Assembly (NCBI GenBank): GCA_025174535.1 | Contig: JALBUN010000011.1 | Location: 868,001-932,000, forward strand | From: Cantharellus purpuraceus | Taxonomy: Eukaryota; Basidiomycota; Agaricomycetes; Cantharellales; Hydnaceae | Direction of reading: 5' to 3' | Length of the DNA stretch: 64,000 bases | In this document: piece by piece, positions 11,308 through 23,275 of the stretch | Position numbering within the stretch: position 1 is the stretch's first letter | How the letters are laid out: each line of letters opens with the position of its first letter | Program-made: the position numbers and the translations under genes | Notes under the pieces: generated by a model | Database searches by the model: none | Told to the model about the DNA's origin: nothing | The model's input: only the letters and a program-made list of their open reading frames with translations

Positions 11308-12981
11308 AGCCAGGGAAGTAATAGCCAGGGAAGTAAAGATACGTCGAAAGCGGGCCAGGGCGGGAACGGGTAAGTGATATCCGGCTAACCGGAAGACTTA
11401 CCTTCTGACACAGAGCTAACAACGCCTTAACACCGATGACAAGCAAATGACTGTTGCACTAATTGATTAGCTATGTAGTCAGTGGTTCAGCGTGAATGAT
11501 AGTCGCCCATAGATGCAGAGAATGACATGACCAATATGGTGCCTCAGGTTCCCACACATGCGTGTGGGGACGCAGAGGCACTCCCCTTGAGACTTAAGTT
11601 GGTCGAACTCAATATCCAAGGCAACAAATAGAGTACTTATATTTTGGTAGCGTGTGTGGTCAAGGAGCCGATCATGATGGCCAACCAAATTAATCTCAGT
11701 GTTTTTCACGGCATCGACTTTAAAATGGTGGTGAAAGGACAAGAAGCAACTAATTATTCTTCTTTGAGGTAATATCTACCGGATATCATGTTAGTCTTTG
11801 TATAACGCAGTCTGTGAGCTGGTCCTCCAATCAACTCGCACGCTTCAATTGAATGTTGCCGACTGAACTTCATCGTGATTGTTTTTATAAGTATGTCTTT
11901 TAACGACGGGGGAGGCAGCGCCATGCAAGAAATACACCTATTTGGCCATGTTTTTCAGAACGTTTGCAATGCAGGCTATGCAGGTCGTGTCGGTGGACAA
12001 GGGCTGTATGAGGAGGACACTCGCGCGTGTAGACCATAAGTACTCAGCAGCAGCCTCCGTGAGTAAAGCCTGTGTGTAGTAGTCAATACCAGAGGGATCT
12101 GGAGCAGCTGCAGTCTGTCGAAACATCGTTATATACAGCCCACATGATGATCGACACAAGTACCGAATAGTTCCTGACGTTCGAGGCTAGAGAAATCGCT
12201 TAAGCTCTAATAAAAGTCGTTGGCATGTTCGCGCTGTATTAGAAAATTAGAGCGTTAGCGAGGCCAGCTAAAATGAGGCCTGATCGACGGAAATGAAGAC
12301 AGCGGGGGAGAAGTAACTGGAGGAGGCAGGTTTGACCATGCATGTTCAGCGGTTTGGTTGAATATCTTCGCTGCCAGTGAATACACCTTCCCTCGGCTCG
12401 CCGACCCGAGCTTAAGCTATCCAGGTGGTTCGTTGCTGGAGAGTAATCTAGCGGCTATCAAAGCCCAGACTATACTGACCAAGTGCCACAGATTCAGTGT
12501 ATGTGTATGTCTCTGTAATCAAAGCTGGCCTGATGATGACGTAGAAGAGCAGATCTGGAAGCGTTGCCTATAAATGTGAAGAGGTCGAATTTCTCTTATT
12601 AAAAGGGAGAAGTATAATTCTTGCACCATGGCGACACTGGGGCTAATTATGGCTAGTAACACCAGGAAAGTTGTGAACACGGCCGTAGATGATATGGAAC
12701 CCCCACTTTATGCCCAGTGAAAACCATCACGTAACTTTCTTTATCCAGAACGAGACCACGATCCGGCTATTGATATTGAGGCTCTTTCTCAGGACAGGAA
12801 AGATTCCAGGGAAAAGTAAGAGAGAGAACACTACACAAGCAACACAGGAATCAGTTCCAAGATTCCAGTTGCTTGCTAGATCAGTCTGATTTGTTGTTGA
12901 TTGATACCGGCCATAAATCGACTGCGCTTCCATCTGCGCAATTTTTAGCTCAGGGCAGATAAGACAAGCTCAGACGCACTG
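11308..12981. other. Intergenic, about 1.7 kb, VWA8 upstream region
   Basis: No frame longer than 87 codons and none with recognisable content. The part next to 11307 must hold the VWA8 promoter; the part next to 12982 holds the 3' end of the membrane-protein gene. A short directly repeated motif (agccagggaagtaa) sits at 11310-11335, just upstream of the VWA8 start. Confidence 0.4.
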
Positions 12982-14432
12982 TCACTTCTCAAGTGGCGCT
13001 AATAATTTAGCATACCGAGCATCCTCAAGTCTCTTCGCCTTCGACCTGCTCTCCTTGAGCCGGTCTAAACCCCCTCTGATGCTCTTCACATGTACCTCCA
13101 GCGGAATCGAGCCTCCCAACATAACAGGCTGTGACACCCGCTCTCGAAGCGCCTCCAGCTCTGCACTCATCGCCTGAAGTGTATGCAAAGCGCCAACAAC
13201 ATGCGCAAGTGCCTTCTGACGATACTCGGCGAGCCCGCTCAGCAGCTTCAAATGTGATTCATATCTATGCAGTTCCGCTCGATTACCGCCAAGGAAAGTC
13301 CATAAACTCGACAGCAACTCTTGTTTTGAGGTGCTCAACGACTGATCTTCACGAGACACAAGCATATGCAAGAGCCGCAACTGCTCTTCGAGGGTGTCAA
13401 GGTCGTGCAGGGAGGCTTCCGCAGCTAGAATGAGGGTGTGCAATTCTGATTCAAGTACTGCCATAGACTGTGTGAACGACATTGTCACATCCTTCAACGA
13501 GGGGGGCCAGCGAGGTAAAAGGACGGAAACAGACGGCCAGCGATCCAAGAAGGAGTTGGCGGATGCAACAGTCTCTATCCGCCTTAGAGCATAATCGTTC
13601 ACAGCAATGACACTGAGGTAGAAAGTGTGAGATTGTCTGGTCCAAATGACGACAAACCAAATGCTGACCCATCCACTGCACCGCCAACTTTCGCGCTAAA
13701 TCGCTGGAGTCCCCTTGAGGTGCTTCTTGCACCTTCGACAAAGACATCTAGTGTCTCTGCTATGGCGTCTTTACTCGTTAATCCACTCACTCTCACCAAA
13801 GTTGTGAGGTCGCTTGTCGCCATTTCGGCTTTCTTTATCTCTAGTGCTAGGCCAGCACCCCCCACAGACTCATCAAGCAACTGCTCAAACGTGACACTCT
13901 GAATATTGACTAGAGAGGGGTAGTCTGCGCGTTTGGGGGCGTGACGAGGCTTGGAGCTTGAGATGGACGAATCTCGGGGATTAAGTGAATAGCAAATAGC
14001 CATGCGAGAGATTCCAGGAAGGAAGCATAGTGTGGCCAGATTGGTTCGCAAGATCTCGCTACATCTGTGCTGCAAATGTGACAACAACACTGCAAGTAAA
14101 TAAACTGCCAAAAGCAAGGACAACGGTTTCCGAAGCCAGACGAGTGCGACGCGAAGGATGTCGAAGACATATGCGATAGGGATGAAGAGTGCAGAGGAAG
14201 CTGCCCCTTTCCAACGCTTTTGAATAACAGTGGGCTTGGATGGTCGCTTGAGGTGCAATTTGTCTCGAGCTGATGGTCTTTGCCCGCGAGCTGAAGCTTT
14301 GGTTGAAGGGGATGAGGCTGAGGAATTGGGGGCTGTTTTACGAGTCGTTCGTTTGCGAGGAGTGACGTATTCATCCTGTGTTTCGTAGTCCGGGTCACTG
14401 TCCTTATGCTTGCCTTTTGTCATACCCGGCAT
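12982..14432 (-). CDS. Hypothetical membrane-anchored coiled-coil protein, 464 aa
   Basis: Two exons, 14432-13669 and 13612-12982, joined by a 56-nt intron (GTCAGC to CAG, phase 2) give 464 codons. The N-terminal 85 residues are basic and disordered (RKRTTRKTAPNSS, KLHLKRPSKPT). A hydrophobic segment follows at about residues 83-120 (LFIPIAYVFDILRVALVWL, LSLLLAVYLLAVLL), long enough for one or two membrane passes. The C-terminal half is helical and heptad-like, with many Leu/Glu/Arg (LEEQLRLLHMLVSREDQ, LEALRERVSQ, GLDRLKESRSKAKRLEDARYAKLL), so a coiled-coil domain is likely. Basic N-terminus, membrane segment and coiled coil would suit an inner nuclear envelope or organelle-tether protein; I recognise no family and this is inference. 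The splice choice is the only one of three weak donors giving a typical intron length. Confidence 0.7.
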
Positions 14433-15260
14433 AGCTATTGAAATAGCGCCGCGGCATCTGACTGTGAAGTTTTGAGTCTTAGAACGAAACTACTGAAATA
14501 TTGCTTTTCCTTATACATGTCTGTCTGCGCAGCTGATAAGACATGAACAAAGGAATGCGATGCCGAGTCCTTATGAGCCTTGTCTTGGACTACTGCTTAA
14601 ACTCCCTTGCAAAGTCGTCCACCATACTCTCTTGTCCCTCCTTCTGATGCCAGGTCGGTGTATGACATATCTCGCCAGCTTCATCCGGCACCTCTCTGCC
14701 ATACGCAAACTGATATGTGAGGAGGTCTTTATCGAGGTCGGAGGGTAACACGTTAGCTCTAGAACCGAAGAACTCTATATATCCGCCTTTGCTATAATCA
14801 TTCTAGTTATATTTCTCTTCATAGGCCATTATCAAAGGTGATTGGATATCTATTTCACTACTAACCAATGAAACCTTTTTACCCGTAATGATGTTTTATT
14901 CTGCCAGTGAGGTTCGGCTCGATCCGTGAAGTCAGTCTGATTCATTCATAAGTTTTTAACTATCCAAGACTTTTCCCAAGTTATACGAATATCTAGCATA
15001 GCAGGATCATGGTCCAAGAGAGATTGAGTAAGACGTTCACAACTGCAAACCGCAGCCAAGTCGGGCTGAAGCGTCGCAAGATTATGGCGCCGCTTCAAAC
15101 TCAGTCAACATTCCAGAAGGCGCTCGAAGAGTTCATTGTATTTTTCTATAAAGGTCAAGTAAGCCTCCAAGTCAAATAAGCTACAAGTTAAAGTGTTGAA
15201 GGAATATCTTCGACTCCTCATCCCTAAAAGTTTAGTCTTGCCGTCTACGTAACTCAAGCC
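14433..15260. promoter_or_regulatory. Divergent promoter region
   Basis: An 828-nt gap between the minus-strand membrane-protein gene and the plus-strand Cyp40 gene, so it should carry both promoters. No coding frame of interest and no specific heat-shock element that I can defend. Confidence 0.5.
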
Positions 15261-16929
15261 ATGACAACTCCTGAGCGTCCGATTGGGTTCTTCGATATTT
15301 CGATTGGAGGACAATATGTTGGGAGAATCGCGTTTAGTTTATACTCGGATATTGCCCCCAAGACCGCAGAGAACTTTCGTATGTCGATTCGCTGACGTGT
15401 TCTTTACATTCTTAATAACCTCTTTATGATCGTAAGGAGCGCTATGTACTGGCGAAAAGGGCGTGGGGTCTTCTGGGAAACCGCTGCACTACGAAGGTAG
15501 TGGCTTTCATCGTGTGATCAAAGGGTAATTTCTATGTCAATCCAGTTCACCCAACACGTTGCCTTAACCCGTCGGCGCAGATTTATGATACAGGGAGGAG
15601 ACTTCACTATGGGAAACGGTTGGTTCCCTTAAATATCCATCTGTTGTCCAGCACTTAAATGTCCGACCAGGAACCGGTAGGATAAATTGCGCTGATCTAC
15701 TCGGGTGAGACTTACCATGACCTAGGTGGTGAATCTATATATGGTGAAAAGTTTGCCGATGAGGAGTTCACCGTTAAGCACACAAAACCGTTTTTGGTTT
15801 GGGATTTGTACATCTCCTGTCATTTGTGAATGTTAACCGTGCTTTTTCTGCTAGCTGTCTATGGTATGCTTTTCAACCCTGCACCCCGTCAATCACACAG
15901 ACATTAATGATCTGGCTAGGCTAATGCCGGACCAAATACAAATGGCAGGTATGCAGTCTAGCTCTACCTCTTACCTGCAGTTGTGATATTTGTTTTAGTC
16001 AATTTTTCATCACCGCTGCTCCGACTCCTCACCTAGATGGCAAGCACGTCGTCTTTGGAGAGGTCATTCGAGGCAAATCAATTGGTAGAGTATGCAACGC
16101 TGTCTTTCATACCCAGTTTACACATATTTCAATGTCTATAGTTCGTCAGGTTGAGCGCCTTCCGACTTCCTCTGGCGATGTGCCCAAAGATCCCGTTGTA
16201 ATCGCCAAGTCAGGTGTGTTGGAAGCGACGGATCCATTCCTCACGCAAAACAATACACCCGCTGATGGTGACAAATTCGAGGATTATCCGGAGGACGGTG
16301 ACGATGATGTTCAAAACCCGGAAATTGCGTTGTCCATTGCGAAACAGATCAAGGACATTGGAAGTAAGCTTTTCAAAGAAGGAAATGCCGGCGAAGCCCT
16401 GTTAAAATACCAGAGTACGTAGTCCTGCTCTGCGTCTATTGTCCTGGAGCTGCTAACTTCTAAGCCTTGACAGAGTCCGTCAGATACCTTGATGTTCACC
16501 CCGTCTTACCAGAGGACTCTTCTGCCTCTTTGCAAGAATCGTACAATGCACTCTTAGCCCCACTTCTCCTGAACACTGCGCTCGCTGCCCTTAAGGTGCC
16601 TTCCTCTGTAAACTATACACTGGCAATATCTAGCACCACCCGGGCTCTTGATAAATTGCAGCTCTCTGATGCCGACAAAGGTGAGTCTCGCGGATTGGCA
16701 GATGGTATTGTATCTCACTCGACTCATGTGCATAGCGAAAGCACTGTATCGACGAGCACTTGCCCACGGATGCCTAAAAGCGGACAACGAAGCACAGGCC
16801 GATTTAGTGCAGGCCAGTCAACTCGTGAAGGGGGATGCTGCCATTTTAAGCGAGCTGGAAAAGGTGAAACAGCGCAAGAAGGCAGCTCGTGAAAAGGAGA
16901 AGAAGGCGTTCAAGGGGCTCTTTGCTTAG
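15261..16929 (+). CDS. cpr6: Cyclophilin-40 peptidyl-prolyl isomerase (11 exons, 372 aa)
   Basis: Hsp90 co-chaperone with an N-terminal cyclophilin PPIase domain and C-terminal TPR repeats that bind the MEEVD tail of Hsp90/Hsp70. Exons: 15261-15378, 15437-15524, 15581-15618, 15671-15676, 15726-15796, 15855-15863, 15920-15948, 15999-16084, 16142-16414, 16474-16680, 16736-16929; 1,119 nt in frame. PPIase signatures: [55 protein letters not shown]. The His in HLDGKHVVF replaces the Trp of single-domain cyclophilins, as is usual in Cyp40 (weak cyclosporin binding). TPR helices follow from about residue 225 ([38 protein letters not shown]), ending in a Lys-rich tail ([17 protein letters not shown]). 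Two exons are only 6 and 9 nt, and both encode invariant residues. It ends 104 nt from the convergent 5-phosphatase gene. Confidence 0.96.
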
Positions 16930-17033
16930 ACTCTCAGAAAAGATGCTAAATAAGGATAAATTCGATGAGAATAATTCAATAGTTTGATACAACAATAGCC
17001 CAGTCCCTAAAGCATATATCATACAGACAGAAA

Positions 17034-20000
17034 TCAAGCAATGGTATGAAGCAAAAAGTTGCGTTTGCCCAGTGGTGTCAAAGCTGGCATGCCAGTGGGG
17101 GGCCTAGGGTTGTCTCGTAGCAGGACATCCGCGAAAACTCGAGCTATAAGATGGATGCTGAGTTCTATAGGACGTACCTGGAGATCCAAGTGACATACCT
17201 AGTGCACCTGATCTTTTTGGTCCGCCACTCTGGGCAATGAAATGTAAAAATGCTGTGACAGTGACGTAGACCTGTTATCAGCGATCAGTGATGGAACGTT
17301 TACCAAAAGGGAAATGTCCTGACATTGCGTGCGAAACTAGGGACATCATCAAGAATCTAATGTTGAAACAACATGAGAAAGGCAGATAGGCACTGAACAG
17401 CTCACATACCTCGAAGGCATCTTCCCGATTTATTGCTAAAGCACAACGCGGATGGAGCACCCACGGAATCACTGGTTCCGTCAATGAATCAAGAAACTGT
17501 AACAACGCTTCTCCATAAGCTAGTGCCACTGATCTGTGCTCCGTGTCCTCTGGAAACGAAACAACAGTGGCTGTGGCCATGTCATCTAGACGCTGGGTGT
17601 CCAAATGCTGAAAAGTGTTATTCCCACATGTCTGTATATCTGACATATGCGTACCTCCTGGATTGTGCGTACCAGAGACTCTTCAGCAGATGCCATGAAC
17701 AGGTCGGGCTTGCTCAGTAATTAGTTGACAGTAGGCTATGGTTGGAAGTGTAAATGGACGTACAACATCTTGCGCGTTCGTAATCAGCCATTCAATGAGA
17801 AACATCAATTCCCGAGGTGCGCTCAAGGTATTCGCTTCCGGCAACAATGCGACATTACTATGCGTACGAATTGGACCGGGTGAGCGTACAAGCCATGCCA
17901 GGCTGTTTGCAAAACAGGTTGGTTCTATAGGACATCAGAAATCTCAATTATAATATTAAAATGCAGTCTCGTACGATATGATCCGAAAACGGAAATAACA
18001 TGGTCTGTTCCTTTGAGAAGGTGAAGTATTAAGTTGTCCTCCAATCTTGTATTCCCGTGGTTGAGAAAGGAGGCAGAGCGCTTGTCAATATTAACTGTAA
18101 TTTTAATTGATTCTGATTCGCCCGGTAGCAGTAAACCCTAGTAAAGGTCATAAGCACGTTTGGGGAAGTGTTGCGAAGGCCATTACATCGATAGGTTCTA
18201 ACTGCAGCCATTCCTTGCCTGTACGCAGTTAACTCAGAGTCATTGACGAACAAGAAATGACTGACAGATCGGGAATCCGGGTTCCAAAGGTACAAACCGA
18301 AAGGCACATGGTACCTAATAGCCAGGAGCATTTGAGCGAGACTACGTACCTACGGATGCTCACACGTACCCTACCATCATTTCTCACACGTATGGATCGC
18401 GACACTGGGTTCATATATCTATGAAATGGCACTCAGTGTGATAGAAAATTCACAAAGATGGGGTGCTCACGATACTGAGCCTAAGTCGACTTCTGCGCCA
18501 TCGATAATGCTCACAGTAGGCCGCTCGGCGGAATTCTCAAAATCTCCAAGCTTCTTAAATAAGGTATTTGCTACTCCATGAGATTTATGAGGATCATATT
18601 CGTATACCTGTGCGATGCATCAATGATGCGGAAACGGAAGAAGGACTTGTAAGGTAGCACTCACAGTAATGTCAAAATCCGCAGACACGGGTCGATGGTC
18701 GCTGAGTGTGACCATCGGATAACTCTGATACGATTTTTGGGAGACCATTGTCAGATCTGTGGAGATGTGAAGGATGCGATCCGTCCACGCTGGTTTCCGC
18801 CTGCTACAATCGATGTGTTGTATATAGTTATGAATAACACCACCTACTTCTTGTCATAACCAGACTGATCTACTAGTTCTTCTGTGAAACGATACGTTCT
18901 GACATACCGAAACATGTGAGGAACAGAAAGGAGTAGAAACATTCAAGTATCACGTACGGTGGAAACTCGATGTGATGTTCTGTGAACCCAGCAAATGCTC
19001 GCCTGTGACGAATGGTTGTTCGAAGCTGTAGATAAATCCGTGTTATTTTAAATCTAAAATGGCGATTATGGAATCATTGTACCTGGTCATAAACCACTAA
19101 CGTGCTGTTCTCGTTGCCTTCCGGTTCATTCAGAAGTGTTCGAATCTCGTCGTCTGGGAGGTCAATTCTATAATTGAGATCTACGACGAACTCAGCAGAA
19201 AGGTCATGAGGAGAAAGATTGAGAGCACACCGCCCTGAGAATATAATTAGCCCTAGCGAATAGACACTTATAGGTAAGACTCACGAGCCAGAACAGCATA
19301 TCTGTTTCCCATATGTTAGCAGTTATAGTCCGTGTACCGCGTGCCCCCTTCCACGCGGTAGGGAATTCCAGCTTTCGTGAGATCTCAAAAGAATCACTGT
19401 TGCGTCGGTCGACGTAGTCGTCGAATGCAGCTAAGTGAGAGCACACAAATGTGATAGTAGTAGAATTAATCCGCAAACGGACAGCTGTGGCTCCCTTGTT
19501 GCCCTGCATGTGTTATCGAATAACATTCAAAGATTTAAACACATTGCTTTCAACCAATGCAACTCACCATAATTCCCATGAGACCAACTCCTGCTGACCC
19601 AGTGCTCACCTCCTTGACCATAGAGTGCAGTTCTTTTCGTATAATAACAACGATAAGGACCCCGACAAGTTGCTTAGATGCCAGCTGTTTATAAACAATG
19701 CAGAATCAGAATATATTTGTCCCATGGTTACGTGTACAACTGTCGGCACATTAACGTTGAATGATGACATACTTTGATATAATTATCCGCGCTCTTTCCT
19801 AACGCGGTGAATATTGAAGAGATCCATGAGTCTGCCTTCAATGTCGAGGTACTATAAAGCAGAGCCTCTGCGGAGAGATCTAATTCTTGAAAGCCGAGGA
19901 CAATTAAATCTGGAAGATCTTCATTATTATCCGAAAATAGAGGATGGTCGTGAGGAATGTGTCAGAGTATATTTAAAGTTTTGCACACCGAAGGACGTAG

Positions 20001-21479
20001 CTGTCGAGGTGTCAACAGAAGAAGAGTCGGGGATGTCTGTTGTTGACGGCTTTCGCTCATCATCCAACGAAGTCCTTCCTAGAGGGAAATCAGTGTTGGC
20101 CAGTTCAGGAAGACCATCTTGCTCTGGAAGATCGTGCGGTGGTCGGTCGTTGACGGATTCGGAGTGACTACTCGAAGCCCAGATCCAGGGCATCAAGCTT
20201 TGAGTCGGCGGTTTGCCATTAACGTTGAATGTTCCTATACGCAATCTAGATAGGGACAGACATCAGGCGAATGTAATATCGTGGCTGAGACATACTTCAA
20301 GTTTTGGCGCTGGCTGTACTCATCTCTGCGCAAGGAGAGTTGCCGATCGATCCAGTGATCTCGTATGAGAGCAATATCGCAGTCTTCGTCCTCATAGAGG
20401 CCAGCAGAAGATGAAGAGAGTCCATATCCTTTCTTTACATTGCGGATATCTGAGCAACATCAGCGACATGCATAAGGAATCAAAGAGGAAATTCGCAAAC
20501 CACGTGGCTTAGGTCGTTGTGATGGCACTAATACATGAGAGGTGGGGTGCTGAATCATAGACTAATGCATGAAGCGACGTATGGCTCACAAATGCGACTG
20601 GATCGGTGTGATGAATAGAAGTATAGCCATTCCCACTGCTTTTCTTCTTTTTCTTCGACGAGGTTCTTCGATTCGTCCTCTGACGAATTCGGTAGGGCTT
20701 CTGAATCGTTCCGGATTTCAGAGCCTGATGGGTCTTCTGTCTTTAAGCCAGTCTTGGATCCTGGTAGGTCCTCTATCGTTTTATCAGGCTCAGATACCGC
20801 TTTTCCCTCAGGATCTGGACTAGGAGGTAAGTTGGGAGAAAGCAAGGTTGAGGTAGGATCTTGAGAACAGATGATTACAAAATTGCGAGAGCCATTCCTG
20901 ATTATATGAACAGACGGACCTTTGAGTCTTCTTAGCCGGCGAGCCTCTTCCAGGACAGAAGATAGCGCAGGCATGTTGCTACTTGCGACCAATACACTTG
21001 TGTTTGGTATCTTAACGTTGACTTCGAAGGCTAATGTGACCCAGGTTAAATCCTCGCCTGAAGATTGAGAAAAGGGATTACCTGAACTTGCAGGCCCATC
21101 CCTTTGCTTCAATGAAGCACTGAAATTTGAGTCGATGGGGAAAAGTAAATAAGGATAGAGTTCTGCCGATGAAGGCGACACGTATTTCATAACGAATAAG
21201 CTACCAAGGATAAATGCGTTGATTACTGAGAGATAGCAGCAAGGCGCACCAGCCCTCTTCCTCTCCTGCGTCTCCGTCCTGCTCAACATTAGCCGTATCG
21301 TCAATATCGTCACCGGTAACCACGGCCTTGAGACGATTATGCGTTACGACGGCAATGACCCTCCGGTCGTCTTCTACATATTTATGATGACGCCTCAGGA
21401 GTTCCTCCACCTCGGCTGCTGCGGTGCATATTTCTGTATCGCGTAGTGCTAAGGACACGGCAGTTTGAATTTTATCCAT
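17034..21479 (-). CDS. OCRL/INPP5B-type inositol polyphosphate 5-phosphatase with ASH and RhoGAP domains
   Basis: Removes the 5-phosphate from PI(4,5)P2 and related lipids; family members act in endosome/Golgi traffic. The N-terminus (21479-21227, then 21162 downward) is a divergent helical region plus an acidic linker. The catalytic domain runs 20245-about 18670: LRIGTFNVNGK, DLIVLGFQELDLS (19918-19773), KQLVGVLIVVIIRKEL (from 19684), GNKGATAVRL and CSHLAAFDD (about 19505-19420), FWL+GDLNYRID, RKPAWTDRIL, TLSDHRPVSADFDIT. The Gly and the first base of Asp in GDLNYR come from a 4-nt exon at 19234-19231. An ASH-like segment (GESESIKITVNIDKR, VISVFGSYR) lies near 18120-17960. The RhoGAP-like domain (FLDSLTEPVIPW, LHFIAQSGG, ARVFADVLLRD) reaches the stop at 17036-17034. 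The usual Arg-finger context reads PDLFM, so GAP activity is doubtful, as in OCRL. Splicing between about 20900 and 20501, and in the ASH part, is not fully resolved. Confidence 0.9.
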
Positions 21480-22420
21480 GCTATGTGGGGACTGTTGTCA
21501 CGTGATTTGTTCCTATTTGTGGCATGGCCGGCTTGGCTCGGCGCGGGGCCAAAACTGAGCAGCGACTTTCGGACCGATCAGTTTCTGCTGTCAGCATGCA
21601 TCTTGTTGGGTGAAGGAACTGTGAGACGGAATCAATTGAGGCGGCGTCGCTCTGTACGACCTTGGAAGCACCTACAACTCTCCAGAGTCAGCGGCCAAGT
21701 GCTCGGTCCGCGGTCAAGATGATGCCTTCGAAGGGTATGACTGAGTTGGGGCTCGTATATGCTCTTTCCAAGAGCTGCCTCCTTCGAGTTCAGTTCAACT
21801 CCGTAAGCTCCGCCTTTCTGCTCTCCCCAAGAGACGAAGGCCAACGGATAGGGGAGCTTTCCTCCTGTCTCATAAGATCCTTCCTGCCTGACACTCAAGC
21901 AACCTCAACCGTGTGACATACCAATGGACCCCAGGTTTTGCTGGTTTGCAACTATTTTTACAGCAAAACTTCAACCAAACTTCTTACATGATTTGACTGT
22001 CTTGAGGCTGTGAGATTCAACATCTGCATTGTGTCATGCAACCAGGTAGTCCATTTTGAGCCATTACAGAAATATGTAAGTGAAGCCATATTAAACGATT
22101 GCCATGCCTAACCTTTTAATCCAGATTCCTGGTGATGGACATGCGCTAGCTATCCCACTCGCCGTCAGTGCCACACTAGTTCAAGCCATTGAACAATTCC
22201 AACCCAAAGGTCTCGTTGGCTCCATGCCACCCTAGGTCAATCCAGACATCAACAGCTATCAGCATATTGATATTCTTCAATTGATTGTATTTTTATAATG
22301 ACACTTGTGGTATTAACATGGGGGATCAACTGCCAGAGGAAGCAAAAAATAAGAAATTGGCTGGCGGTGTACTGGCATGAAAGCATGGACATTTGAGACA
22401 TTGTAATCTAATATATCGCA
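21480..22420. other. Intergenic, 5-phosphatase upstream region
   Basis: About 940 nt. The 5-phosphatase promoter must lie at its left edge. No frame over 88 codons and no recognisable content. Confidence 0.4.
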
Positions 22421-22779
22421 TTACCTCCACCTGTTTCTGAAATTTCTGTCCTGATTGCTATCTGTAGATGGTGATGGTACCCGTTCCTTGTCCCGGCCAC
22501 CATCCTTGGAAGGTCCGCCGCAGCTTTGCGCCCGAGCAAGCAGCCTCTTTCAATCACTCCGTCAAGATCGCCATAATTTACTGAGATGAAAATCAGCATT
22601 ATAATATTAGCATCGAACACCCACTCACGTTAATAAAGACTTTCCCGTTGCAGCTTTGCGTACGGCAATTGGTCGCGAACCACTCACGCGCCTTCTATGC
22701 ACACCCTACCTTTTTGAGGATAACCCACATGGCAAGATGTCACCATGCGTGATACGCCCTTCAGTTTCGCATCCGTCAT
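22421..22779 (-). CDS. Possible small spliced ORF, 75 aa (tentative)
   Basis: Three exons can be proposed: 22779-22744, 22694-22629 and 22546-22421. They have a GT-AG intron of 49 nt and one of 82 nt, giving 75 codons. The product would be hydrophilic with Cys residues (NCRTQSCNGKVFIN) and a Ser/Pro/Arg tail. The middle exon reads like genuine protein, but I know no family, the second intron is longer than the local norm, and the true gene may include other exons. Confidence 0.28.
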
Positions 22780-22864
22780 TGCACGTGAAGTTGTACGTGG
22801 CTCAGGTGGTTTATTCAGCGCAGTGTGGTGATGCGCTTTTGCTCTAGTCGCACTTACTAATAAG

Positions 22865-23164
22865 TCAACCCTGCGCGAGGTTGTTTGCTGACTTTGTGAA
22901 ATGTGTTGCATTGTAGAGGCTACGACTAAAGAACAGTACTACGACACCCAGAATTGACATAATGTACTGTGGGATGGCTTTGCCAATGTCGCTCGGTGCC
23001 GATGAATACACGTGTGGTCCTGAGATACGTTGCCGATGTATAACATGCGAATCAGCTGTCCAGTCGTGGCCTTGTTTTGTTCCGAAGGTAGAGTTCTTCA
23101 GGGTACCGTGTGCTCGCAACAACTCATGAACAGAGGGGGAAGAGTAGTTCATTGTCAACAACAC
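22865..23164 (-). CDS. Small hypothetical protein with one C-terminal membrane segment, 99 aa
   Basis: Single-exon frame starting 112 nt downstream of the RPB9 stop on the same strand. The first Met is at 23164 and a second (MNYSSPSVHELL) at 23152. Residues of the first two-thirds are polar; near the end IPQYIMSILGVVVLFFSRSLY is a plausible membrane span followed by a short polar tail, giving a tail-anchored topology. No family recognised. The short gap to RPB9 means its promoter would lie in the RPB9 3' region, which makes a separate gene less certain. Confidence 0.4.
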   Translation of the reverse strand: MLLTMNYSSPSVHELLRAHGTLKNSTFGTKQGHDWTADSHVIHRQRISGPHVYSSAPSDIGKAIPQYIMSILGVVVLFFSRSLYNATHFTKSANNLAQG

Positions 23165-23275
23165 ATGAACACATCTAGAGGGGTTCTAATGATCCCAATA
23201 CCACATGATGCACTATATCAAAATAAAAACGTACATCAAAGTTTTGCCGAGTAGATGTCCCTGCAAGCTATCTCA

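Noticed and set aside
19150..19240. Reading the 5-phosphatase motif as EFVVDLNYR without the micro-exon, implying a lost catalytic Gly
   Set aside because: It needs a frame shift from the preceding exon, whereas two standard 50-nt introns around GGCG restore the canonical GDLNYR.
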